Shown: in pieces, positions 1 through 11,284 of the stretch | How positions within the stretch are numbered: position 1 is the stretch's first letter | Layout: each line of letters begins with the position of its first letter | Source: Odontesthes bonariensis | Taxonomy: Eukaryota > Chordata > Actinopteri > Atheriniformes > Atherinopsidae | Direction: 5' to 3' | Assembly: GCF_027942865.1 (NCBI RefSeq) | Contig: NC_134529.1 | Location: 17,722,467 to 17,786,466, forward strand | Length of the DNA stretch: 64,000 nucleotides | Notes under the pieces: generated by a model | Seen by the model: the letters and a program-made list of their open reading frames with translations, nothing else | What the model was told of the DNA's origin: nothing | Database searches by the model: none | Made by a program: the position numbers and the translations under genes

Positions 1-446
1 TTTATTTATCTGACTAACAGTTTTGATATTTTTTTTTAATTTTTTTTAACATAAATACTTTGCCATTTTGGGATTGATAGTTTTATTCAGCTGAATCTGA
101 GTCACATTATGACTAAACCCAGTCTGACTCAACTGATTACACCCTAACAGTTTAGTTTTTTTTTATTAACACACAGGGCAAAGCTTCAGTTCAGGCAGGC
201 AAAAATAGGCAAAATGATAAATGGATTTAGTATGTAAGATAATGTTTCTCACTTACCTGTCATTGCTGATTAATCAGAACATGATTAACTTGAGTGTTTA
301 GTAGAGCTGACACTTTTTCTTTGATGTTCACAGGTAAACCTGCAGCATTAGTAACCTGTTTAAATAATAATAAAAAAAGACAACTGTAACTGCTTGGGTT
401 CATATGCTACATATACAGATGCCTCAGACAGTTAGATGCAGTTTTC
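1..446. other. AT-rich intergenic sequence
   Basis: No open frame, RNA gene or recognisable repeat is seen here. The sequence is AT-rich with T and A runs. It ends at the 8-bp target-site duplication of the hAT element that begins at 455. Confidence 0.5.
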
Positions 447-598
447 TCCGTGATTAGGGAGGGGAATCCCTAATTCTCAAAGGGAACCGGCTCCAAGTAG
501 TAGTCCGCCTGCCTAACGATCCCGTTTATAGGTTCTGCTAACGTCTGACGCATTTGCGCAATCATGTCATGTGTGCGCTTCGTATTTTGGCTCAGAAC

Positions 599-760
599 GT
601 TTCCAACTTGGCGTCGAGGGAGAAGCGCTCCAAAGTTTGGTTACAATTAACCAAAAAGGACAATACATGGGCCAGTTGCAACACGTGCAGAGCTTTGATC
701 ACATCATAGGGGGAAAATACCTTCAACATTTGACCACACAGCATGCAATTACTTTGCTCG
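599..760 (+). pseudogene. BED zinc-finger remnant of a hAT transposase (ZBED-like)
   Basis: Read in the frame starting at 599, the sequence gives REKRSKVWLQLTKKDNTWAS followed by CNTC (677-688) and a GENTFNI stretch. This matches the usual BED finger layout: SKVW, then a Lys/Asp-rich turn, the CxxC pair, and a GNTSN-M-H-like segment. Two in-frame stops (the first at 707) and altered residues show it is dead. It is the N-terminal DNA-binding part only; nothing of the RNase H-like domain is seen downstream. Confidence 0.7.
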
Positions 761-841
761 AATGTAAAGTCTGTGACGACTCCTCGCGGCTACTCTCGCG
801 AGGGAGCTTGTGGAACAGCGTCTTCCGTCTCAAAAGGGTAG

Positions 842-1224
842 CGTAAAACTTCCAGGTCCTGTTGATTGTAGCAGGGCTCTCAAGTCTCACGCATTGAGCG
901 TGACAGCCACGCTTTTGGGTCTTGTGTCACGCACTCCCGCCACACATTGTATTTCTCACGCTGAAAAAAATTATTATACAAATTTCTCTGGCGCAGCACT
1001 ATCGCTATGGAAACGGCAGGAAACAAGCATGTCTCCCATGAGTCTGAGCAGAGCAGTTATTAATAACAACAACACAAATAATAATATTATTCATGAAAGA
1101 CTCCTATTCCTGCGACCCGTCCAACCGGCCCGCCCAAAGAGGAAGGGGTGGGGTATCACATTTGCCTGCGTTCAAAACTTGAGAGCCCTTTTTAACGTAA
1201 AACTTCCAGGTCCTGTTGATTGTA
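842..1224. mobile_element. Nested short inverted-repeat element between 29-bp direct repeats
   Basis: A 29-bp sequence beginning CGTAAAACTTCCAGGTCC is present identically at 842-870 and 1196-1224. The 325 bp between them carry inverted ends: AGGGCTCTCAAGT at 873-885 and its exact complement ACTTGAGAGCCCT at 1177-1189. The interior has no coding potential, but has a 12-bp palindrome GTTATTAATAAC near 1056. It looks like an insertion inside the hAT element. The direct repeat is far longer than normal target-site duplications of cut-and-paste elements, so the mechanism is unclear. Confidence 0.6.
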
Positions 1225-1546
1225 ATATTACAATACTACATACTTTATAAATAATTTCCATCTGATATTAACATTGAGTTGACAAGGACTGGAAGAGTGA
1301 GGCAGGCTCCCGCATACCTGTAGCTACCCCTTTCATCGAGGCAGGGAAAAGTAAAATGACGGAGGCGAAAATAGATCAAATGTTGGTGCATACTTGAAAT
1401 TAAAGTGTTACTGCAACCAAAACCATTGGTACTATATTTGTACTATATATAAATGGATGAGAATCAATAAGAGAACTGATAAGGAACCGAATCGATATCA
1501 ATAATGGAATGCTAAATTCTTAACAATTCCCATCCTTATCCGTGAT

Positions 1547-4500
1547 CCAGCAGAGGGCGCTCTACTGTGAGCTGGACCTAATGCATGCCCCGATAATCTC
1601 TTGGTTGAAAAAAAAAAAAAAAAAAAAGCTTATGTTTGCTATGTTTCAACAAAAGTTGCATTTATTTTTAAATACATATTGGTTTTAGTTTTTAATTATG
1701 GCAAAGTGACGAGGAGCAGCAAAATATCCCCAAAACCACGATGCTCCCTCCACCATGCTTCACAGCTGGGACTCAGAGTAGCTTTCAGAGAAGTCGTTGA
1801 TGGAGAGCTTCACATAGGATGTAAATTATTATCTCTAGTTGTACAATAAAAATGTAAGCATTTATTTTCTGTTTGTTTGTTTCTGTAGTTTTAGAATTAA
1901 ATCATTAATTTCAAAGGGTTCACAAACTTTTTTCCATTGAATAATTGAAATGGTTTTAACTTAGTTTGAAAGAAATCCTCAGTGTTATGATTTTAATGAT
2001 CAAATCTTTGTTTTGCAGGTTTCAAGATCCAACAGCTTATTTTCTTTCTATTGCTGCCAATGTTGAAAGTGTTTTGGTTTTTTTTTTGTTTGTTTTTTTT
2101 TGCTCATTTTCTGAAGGGAAACAATTGATGTATTCTTAATTTCTTTAAAAACTATTTTTCCGATGTTTAATGATGTTGCTCAGTGGTTTCCGTTCTCTCC
2201 TTGGATTCTCTTTGTAGCTTCTGTGTTTGCATGATTCAAACATGGGCTCTGATCACTCGTCAGGAGGAGATGATGATGAAAATGCAAAGGTTTTAACTTA
2301 ATATTATCTTTGTTGTTGGCAGACTGGAAAATGTTTGTGATTTTGAATTTGAGTTCGTCTCTATGGTAAAATATTCTATGGTTCGCTGTTTAGTCATTGT
2401 TGACCACTGTTGCTGTATCCGTCTCCAGATAAGAACTGATTCCAACCATTTAAATTGGCATCAGAGGGAATTATTTGATTGAGTAAATCTTTATTTCTTT
2501 TGTTTTTCTGTCAATAATGTACCTTTTTCATTGGGGTTATAAGATACGAAAATGTTATGTCTTACATTTAATGTTTGAAAATGCACAATTGTTGGAGAAT
2601 TGTTAAAATATGTGGTTTAATCCTCAAACTGCCAATGGACTTTGTGTCTTTTCTCACAACAAACCAGCCTGCACTCATTCAATCTAATCTTTACAGATGG
2701 ATGGGGGGAAGTTTGTACCGTAGTAAGTTTGTTTCACTTGACCTAATTACCCTGGAATCAAGCCCTACCGACAGTAGGCGGTGCACTTGAAGATGAGTGT
2801 CACAAGTTGTTTAGTGTGCTAACAAACACCAGAGCCGTACACATTAACTACAGCAGCCTGCTCGTTTACAGAATGGTACTCCTGAGTACCTTAGATATTG
2901 GTGTTTTTCAAAACTAAACTGGGAAAATGAGAAAAGCCACTGTGAATAATCTCCTTTTAATTTGGATTTATCCTGAGCCACGGATAGCAGCCGTCAGTCT
3001 TGTGCTGCAAGCCTGCTGTCCTCTTATTTACAATGTGCAATAAAGATCCGTTGGTGCAGCGTGAACTCTACTGGAAGGTACGTAACTGACTGAGAGCTGA
3101 TCAAAAGCAGGAGGCCACGTATGGGATCCAGTGAAGCTGGAGAAAGGGAACAGATAGAGGAGTGGGATGACGGGGAAGCAGAGGTGGGGAGGAGCAGGGA
3201 AAAAAAACAAAATCTTATTGACCTCACTGGCTAATCCACTTGTCCCAGTGTGTTAGTGTTTCACCATGATCTCCCAGCACATGGCCAGCAGGTCATGCAC
3301 TGGGAGAGACGGTTACCTGGACACGATGGTCTCCAGAATAGCGGAGTACCTTCATCTCTGGTGAGGAAGTGGGAGGGTGAGAGCTGAACTGTAATTTTGT
3401 GCTTTAAAGATGGTGTCATCATATCGTTAGGCATGGAAGTCTTTCACTTTAGGAACTGTGCTCTTTCTGACCCACGTGCTGTGTGTTGCTGTTATTTAGT
3501 CCTTTTAGGATTACAGACTATTTGGAAATTTTGTCACAAAGTGTCGATACTGGAGCCATTTCATTTGAAGCCAACATTCCTCTGCTGTGATCATTCGTGT
3601 CGAACACTCTAGAGCTGTAATTTCTATGATTATCGTCTTATTTTTCGTTTTGCCTTTTCCTCCCTTCTGAGATTGTCCATAGCCGTACAAGGTAAACATT
3701 GTTTTCTGATTCTGTTTGGTATGAAGCATGTTCAAAACTTGAAGACAATTGCCACCTGTGGCATCAACTTCTTCACTGCGAGAGGTTATTCCAGTTAGAA
3801 ACTTTTTTGTTTAGAAATGGCAGCTCTTTAATATCTACAGTCCTCAATTTTAGGGGCTCGGATGGAACTGGATACTGTTTGTATTTTGGTATAGAACAAT
3901 GCCCGTAATGCTTTGCCGGGGCTTCACTGCAGCTGCCCTCATATATTGTGAGTTTATGATGTGGCCTTTGCAGGTCATTCCACTAATTTGCCTTCAAAAA
4001 CACGTCGGTTGCTTTTACAGTATATTTTGGGTCTGTCTGTGCAATGAAATCCCTTGAATTGACTGCCTTAATCTGAGCAGATGGTGTATCCCTGTGTAGC
4101 AATCCACTTGCGCCTGTTTTCTGTAAATTAATCCGTACACATGGCTTTGTTTTTGGGGGTTTATAAGAAGAGATGTAACTGCAGTGGTTTTCAAAAAGCT
4201 TTTTTTTTTCCCTCATACCTCTGCAGCACATCCCGTCCCTTTCTGTCAGAAATTCTTTACTTGAGCTCTTCTCTCTTCAAGTCTTCCTTCCTGACAGGCC
4301 CTGCCAACTCTGAGTGGGCAGCTAATTGGTCGAAAATGGCAGAGTGAGAGGCAGGTGCTCATTCTCTGTTTCAGTCGCACCAAACTAGCTACCAGACAGG
4401 CACTACAGTATTGGAAAAGTGTGACATGGGGGTGTTAGGAAGAAGCTGTACTACAGATGAAGTGTTTCAGGCAGTTAAGGGGCTGCATCTTCATTGAAGG

Positions 4501-4738
4501 AGAACATCACTTGGTTTTGAGGTGTTGACTTCAGGCTTTGTAACTCTGCAGAAGCAACTGGCTTAATCTGCTCTTTTTATTCTTGACACTGATTAATAGT
4601 TTGCACCTTGTGGTAAACTTTCTGTATTTGTGCTTGCCTAAAGTCATTCGCTTTATGCTAGACTTGAATAAAAAAAGTCTACCTAGTTCTACCATGAGAA
4701 GTTAGGTATACTTATCATTTCTAACATGATTTATTTAA
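1547..4738. other. Gene-free upstream sequence
   Basis: Only short unrelated open frames occur on either strand, none with codon bias, recognisable domains or good splice borders in series. There are poly-A and poly-T runs (for example near 1606-1626 and 2078-2100). No RNA gene or regulatory element was recognised. Confidence 0.5.
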
Positions 4739-4870
4739 GATAGATAGATAGATAGATAGATACTTTATTGATCCCGAAGGAAATTTAAGCATCCTGTAGC
4801 GAGACATAATAAAGCAATAAAAATGTTTATACAATTATAAACACTTTAAAAACAATCTAAGAATTTAAAA
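4739..4870 (-). repeat. Retroposon 3' tail with (GATA)6
   Basis: (GATA)6 at 4739-4762 is followed by ACTTTATTGATCCCGAAGG and an A/T-rich stretch. On the minus strand this reads GGGATCAATAAAGTATCTATC, a common 3' end of teleost non-LTR retroelements carrying a short tandem tail. The left limit is firm; the far limit near 4870 is approximate. The clade (CR1/L2/Rex-like) is not settled from the tail alone. Confidence 0.55.
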
Positions 4871-5739
4871 AAACAATTTAAAAATATAAAGTGACCAGTG
4901 AAATTCAAATTTAAGTGGTCTGTCCAACATTTAAGACTACTCTGCGATATTTAGTATACTCAAAAAAAGGCAGGTTGTATTTGCATGCGTGTAACTTCCC
5001 CTGTTTGATATCAGGAAGTCCACCCAACAACCTGTAAACAGCCAGAGGCAGAAATCAATGGGCCAATGTGATCAGAGGGGATTTAGATGTGGAAAATACT
5101 GAAAGCTGACCAAAGAATAAGTGGGTATACTCTGTGTACCTGCACTGTAACACTGTGTCTGCCTCCTGGAGGGTGTTCTTCACTTAGTAGGATGCTGTGA
5201 GTGGGTTTTTCTTTTCGATGAAAAAGAAGCTGTCACTTCCATCACCGTTACCTTCCTTGAATGTCCAGGTTATTTTAAGTTGACAAACTTGATTGCAGCC
5301 TAATAATGGCCTCGTTTGAGCCGAGGCTTCCTCTGACAACATGATTTGGGATTTCAAGAGTTTACAAATATATTAAAGATCTGTAATTCATAAAGTCACC
5401 CTTTACTACGGATCTAAATATTCTGACATTAAAGTTGGCAGTACGTATTTTGAAGCAATATTCATGATATTACTATACTGATATATTACAAATAGTCTGT
5501 GGCAGGTAGAAATGTACTGATCATCTTAGTAACTTGAGGGTTTTAAGGCCTCGAGCATTTTTAACCACCTATAATCAGTTTTTTAAAAAAATGCATTGTG
5601 CTGGAGTTCAAAACTAAAATCAAAGCCTCCATAAAGAAATGCATTTAACTGACATATCCGACAAATGACCCGACCTGCTTAGCTACTTGAAAATGTAGGC
5701 AAGGACTCTTTCATCATTTCTTCAGACTTTGGGCAAGGG

Positions 5740-5770
<31 letters not shown>

Positions 5771-5984
5771 GGAAATAGTCAGTACCGCTTTAAAACAGCT
5801 GAGGTCGCTGCCAGTTTGGAAACTTTGACCTGCGGTTTAGGCCAATCCCTGGGCTGCGTTCCGCGTGTAATCCAGCCCCTGTCCTGCAGTGTTGCGGCTC
5901 AGCACTCAGTCAAGCTGAAGAGAAGGACGAGAACGGGAGGAAGAGGGACGTGAGCGAAACTAGGGAGGAGAGTTTGATGCCAGC
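4871..5984 (+). promoter_or_regulatory. arhgap18 upstream sequence and probable 5' UTR/promoter
   Basis: Up to about 5,760 the sequence is AT-rich and featureless. After a T run (5741-5764) it becomes GC-richer with CpGs up to the first candidate ATG at 5985, as expected for a CpG-type vertebrate promoter. CTTTAAAAC near 5789 is a weak TATA-like match. The transcription start cannot be placed from sequence alone. Confidence 0.35.
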
Positions 5985-6028
5985 ATGAGTCGGCAGCGTA
6001 GTAGTTCAGCGATGGACATAATCCGCAG
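5985..6028 (+). CDS. arhgap18: Candidate alternative first coding exon of arhgap18
   Basis: An ATG at 5985 opens 14 codons (MSRQRSSSAMDIIR) plus two bases, then a consensus donor CAG|GTAGGC at 6029. The phase (2, ending AG) is exactly that of the main first exon (6119-6249), so splicing to 13168 would continue the arhgap18 frame. Both first exons start MSRQ. The main exon is the one that matches known ARHGAP18 N-termini (SQGVVLT-YH). The upstream exon could instead be a 5' UTR exon or chance; transcript data would decide. Confidence 0.4.
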
Positions 6029-6118
6029 GTAGGCGCGTGGACTGATAAACTGCCTGTCGATTAGTGTTTGGATGTCAGTCGCGAGTGAAAGAGAAGAAAG
6101 AAGAAAAGGAGGAGAAAC

Positions 6119-6324
6119 ATGAGCCGACAGCAGCAGTCCCAGGGAGTGGTTTTGACGGGTTACCACAGCAACGCGGAACTGTTGTCGCAAACGGGGCTGT
6201 GTGCTCCCAGCTGTCCGCCGGCCCCGGACCCCGAGGCCGCCGTGCCCAGGTGGGGAGTGTCGGGCTGTGTGTGCTCACTTGAACCTTTTTCACCTCTAAA
6301 TATCTGATCAACAGGAACTAAACG

Positions 6325-6408
<84 letters not shown>

Positions 6409-9400
6409 ATGAGCAAGGGGCAAAGGTCACAGTGACAGCTGACATAGCAGAAAAGTTGAATAAACCCACTGCTCAGAGTGTGAAAACGTATCTTGCAGTG
6501 GCAACAGCTGGCAGGAAGCTATATCTTATTGTGGGGTGAGCTCCACCCTCGGCCTTGGGTTAGGATTTCCTTTACCTCCTTTCTAATCAGCAGGTTCACC
6601 TTGCCTTTGTTACACTTGCTCAGATTTTGCAGTGGTGACTGAATCGTAAATCCTCTGCACCACTGGAGATCTAAGAATAAGCTCTTTTCTTTCTTTTGTT
6701 GCATAGAGTAACATCACTCCCATTCAGCGCCCAGCAGCTGATGTTAAAGGCAGAGACAGCACTGTTATTTCTCATTGGTGCGTGCTTTTGTATTATGGGA
6801 GACTGGATATGAGCTTTTGGACTTTGGCTTCTTTATTTCCTGACCGGCTGATGGATTTGCATCCCTGGAAAAAAAGCTGTCTGTTCAGAGGTGTCAGGGA
6901 AACAGCGAGTCTACTGGGTATTTGTTAGCTGTCACAGCTTCCTTTAGCAGAACGACACTATGCCTAATTTGGCTCGCAGAACACATGCAAGAGAAACACA
7001 GGGAACATCAAAACACAAGTGTCTGAGATGTTGTAACGTGCAGCCCCAAACATCCAGGACGGGTCCAGGTCTTGGAACAGATTCTCTCGTGTCTTGAGAT
7101 CCACTGACTGGAAGAAGAACATGTTCAGTCCCAAAGAACTTCCTTGTTTGGGTGTTTTGATGATGGGTGTTGAGAGTGCCAGCAGACTGAAATCTTCCTA
7201 AGTTTAGCTAGCTTGAGATCAGGTGATTTATAAACTAAGTTTGTGAAGTTTGTCCATTCATTTTCTCAGTTTTTTTATTTTATTTATGCTTTATGCACCA
7301 AATGCCAAGAGACATTTTACCTGGATTACTTCATCAAAGTGAAAGAGTTGGCTTGCCGTCTTTGCATTTGTTTAAGACTCGTTGTTTTCTGTGGCATTAC
7401 ACCCTTGTTTTTAGGCTCTTATAATGTGGTGAAGATCCATTTTCTAAGTCACCATCACAGACACAGTGATGAATGCAAACTTACCTCAAAGTGGGGCCAC
7501 TGTTTAGTTACACCCTTTTATTTATAACATAGTGGATTTGTGTATTCGTCCAGGCCCAGCTTGCTGTGAGGCCCGTGCAGCAGCAAACGGCTGTGGTGTG
7601 CCAAAGGTAAATAACCCATATTGCTTGGCGCTCAGATCTGTGTGTCTGTGTGTGTGTATGGTATGTTGATGCGTGTGTTCCAGATGGCTTGTCCAGCTAG
7701 CTAGAAAAGAAAAAAAAAAAGCTAGCATCATATTACAGTCTTCCTTTGTCTCACCTCCAAAAGCAGAGTGTGCATCCTGCCTAGGTTGACTTGTGCAGGC
7801 TCGATTTTGTGGACATTGTTCCCCCCGAGTCGGGAAAATGAGAGACACAGACAGATTAACAGACTGTACTCTGCTGGCCTCGTAACCAGAAGGGGACATC
7901 TGACCTCAGGAACCCTGGGTTGCGTGTTCGCTGGGAGTCTTGCACACTGCTGTCTTTATATTACAAATGGAAGGAGGTTCAGAGGTTCTGCGGTGTGGGT
8001 TTGTTTTCCACACTCCTGTTTGTTGAAAAAAAAAAAAAGAAAAAGCGGGGTTTATACGAAATTGAGCAAACTCACTCCTATTAATTCAGAGACTTTTAGA
8101 GCGAATGGGACTCGCAAAAGAAAACTGTCAATGAAATGATGAACAAGCGGACGCTCATGAAATAACATACTCAAGAGAGACGGATGAGGAACACTCCAGC
8201 AGACAGCGGCGTACTACATGTTGTTTATTCATAAGAAATAAAGGGCAGATGATATATTCAACCAGTGGGTCATTGTTGAGACCAGTAACTGTGAGAGGGG
8301 AAACAGAGGCAGTTTCTGTCTTCACATGGGCCAGCTGACATCTGTAGACCTGAATGGAAATACCACACACACACACATTCACACACATGCACAAACACCT
8401 CTCATCCCCTTCCTCCTTTTTTTCGTGATGATTTTAGATTTCTAAGTGGACCCCATTGTTCTCTGTTTTGTTTTAAATTATAGGAAAAATATCTCCATCC
8501 TCACCTCCTTGCGTCTTATCCCTCAGCAACGAAACACAGCTCCTAAAATTACTTCCTCACACCACCATGTAAAATGAATCTGAGAAGTCGCTAACGTAAA
8601 GAGTTTAATGAGATCTTTAATGTATCAGCTGCATTTTTTTATTGCAGCAAGCCTGGGATATATAACAATACATTATACAAAATTTATTTTCAGAAAGGTT
8701 GCTCCTTTTATACCCAATCCTGACACCCCAAAATCTGCACAGTGTAGAATCTTCAAGAATGGTTTTATATTCTGTAAACTTTTCTTCTACCAACTCTTTT
8801 TTTTTTCTTTTGAGTTGTGTTGCTGGTCTTTAAAGTGGTTTATATCTTCTAAATGCAGTGAAGATGGCCAGTGAAGACAGTGAAAATCACCTTCTCCTTG
8901 GACTTTTGTTTGTTAGAAGAAACGGTTTAAACCAATGAATGAGTCGCAGGTTTAATTTTTTTATTGCATTTTTTGCAAATTTTCCAACTTTTCTGGAAAT
9001 TGGGTTCGATTTCATATTATGATTGTATGCTTTATGTGTCACATCTCAATCATGATAGGAATATCTGTGCAGGCGAACAGATTAAAGTGGAATGAAAACC
9101 ATATGCCAACCATATTTCCCTCCTGAAATTGTGCGAATTAGAGAAATAAAGTAATAAGTATAGTTAGATAAAATCCAAGGATTTCCTCCCATGTAGTCTG
9201 ATCAACAAAAAAATTAGTGCTAACGATTTTGGATGTAAATCCACACTGTCAGCCTATAGTTTGTGTTGTGAAAATGTGTTTTTTCGTCACTGGTGTCATA
9301 CTCAATGAGCACACGCGCTTACACACGGATCATGTGAGCTCAAATGGTCGAGTCCACTTCCTCAGATGTTGACTCATGCTCACCTCATCTGTGCTGAACT

Positions 9401-11243
9401 TGCTCTTTGCTGGGTGATACTGTTTCCCTCCATTCCTGTTTGCTCCCTGCAGTGCTGGATTTCTTTTGAGAATCTGTTTTCCGTTCAGACACTCTCATGC
9501 TCGACCTCACACCTTCCATCGAGGGTACAAAGAGTAGAACAATTGCACACGACGCTGCCGCTCTCTTTTCCATTAAAAGGTCATCCGTGCCCGCTTGTAA
9601 GACGGTGTGTTTGTTTTACTCCTAAGGACAGCCCTCCGGTGTGTGTGGAAGACGGCACGGTCCCAATGTATGCATAAAGCTTTGAGCAAAGCGTTTGCAT
9701 TATTGTCGTGTGGGTATTATAGCCTTGACTTTCACCATTAGAAACTGGGATAGAGACACGCCTGAACTCATGCTTTTCTCTGATTCTCAGTGAATGTCAG
9801 GTTACCTCGATGGTCAATAAAAAAAGACTAATCATTGATGCTGCAAAGCTTAATTTTTAACATGGTTGTAAATCTATTTTCTTACACCACTGGACTGGAA
9901 TCTCTCTTTTAATCAGAGATCTTAGAACGGGTGACTGCGGCATCATAAGTTGGAAGAAATGTTGTCACATCCCAGCTGGCAACGTTCTGGTCCAAAAACC
10001 AGCAACACTGCGCATTGATGTGCTCGCTGAGTAGGCAAGCTGTTATTAGCCAGACGAGTAAACAGTGGTAACAAGCCTTTACTCTGTAATCTCTACCATT
10101 TTTGGGTCATTCCATACCAGCTCAGCTGGGCTTCTTGTCCCAACAAACGAAGAAAACACTTAGAACAGCAGTTGTTAGAACCACGGGTCACAGTCTAGGC
10201 TTTTGTGGCTTTAAAAGCCCATTTTTCTAAAATGATCATTGAACATTAACACTTAACACAACATTTTGCAACTTTAGACACTATGAACACTGAAGACACA
10301 CATGCCTTGCGTTGTCCAGAGAGAGGAGTGAGTCGTTACTGATCACCATTAGCTGAGCTTGACTCATGAGCTCCGTTTCTTTAACAAAAAAAAAAAAAAA
10401 GCGGTATACTGCAACATTTAGGCATGAAACACTTAGACGTCTCTCAGATATTGCAAGATGTTACCACAATTCAAAACTGAATATTTAACAAATGGAAACA
10501 GTGTTGCCCTTCATGATAATTACAAAAGAATGAAATTACATAAAGTCTAGCCGGAAAGACGAGATGATCACCAGATCCTTCAGGACAAATCTTTACAGGC
10601 TTATGTTGCGTACGTGTGTATCTCTTGTGTTTGAGTGGAAAACAAGCACTACTTGATGTCTTCAATAAGTTTAATAATCTACATTAACAAACACTGGTTT
10701 GCTAATATATGTTTTATAGTTTAGGCGAGCTATTCTTCACTCTACAACTCTTGGTGAGTGTAAATTATTAACTCATCACTGAGTGAGTTCTTTTGTGTCT
10801 CCTTAGTTTAGACCAAACCTCCTGAAGTAAATCAGTCAAACGGGGAACATTTTGAGAATTCCACACAATTTAAATCATTTCAGCTGGTGAAGTTTCCAGA
10901 GCGCCAATCAGGGGGAGAGTGTACGCTTGCAAATATGAAGACGGGGGAGGGTTTTTCAGTGTCGTCATTGAGCTGAAACTCGCTTACCAAAAGGAGAGGG
11001 GGAGAGAAGATGGAAATGCAAAGGGAAAGAATGTGACACTAAGTGTCAGGCAAAGAAGAAATGATAGCCGAAATGCTACGTGAGGTTGTAGGAGGACAGG
11101 AGCAGTTAGGAAGATAAGAGGAGATTGAGGGGAGAGAAACTTAAAAAAAAAGAGAGCAGTGGAGGTAATCTGCTTGTGGTGGAAAGCCTGATCAAAGTGT
11201 GTGTGTGCCTGCCAGTGTTTTCATTGCTCTGTCAGCATTTACT

Positions 11244-11284
<41 letters not shown>

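Larger units (their letters stand above)
455..1538 (+). mobile_element. Decayed hAT-superfamily DNA transposon
   Basis: The element is bounded by an 8-bp direct repeat TCCGTGAT at 447-454 and 1539-1546, the duplication length typical of hAT insertion. The termini are imperfect inverted repeats: TAGGGAGGGGAAT at the left end, and ATTCCCATCCTTA at the right, whose reverse complement is TAAGGATGGGAAT. Inside, 599-760 encodes a broken BED-type zinc finger. No transposase catalytic core is visible, so the copy is non-autonomous and old. A second repeat is nested at 842-1224. The superfamily call rests on the duplication length, the terminal repeats and the BED remnant; the exact family is not assigned. 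Confidence 0.8.

Noticed and set aside
6160-6539. Frames made of His-Thr or Cys-Val repeats
   Set aside because: Translations of the GT microsatellite.
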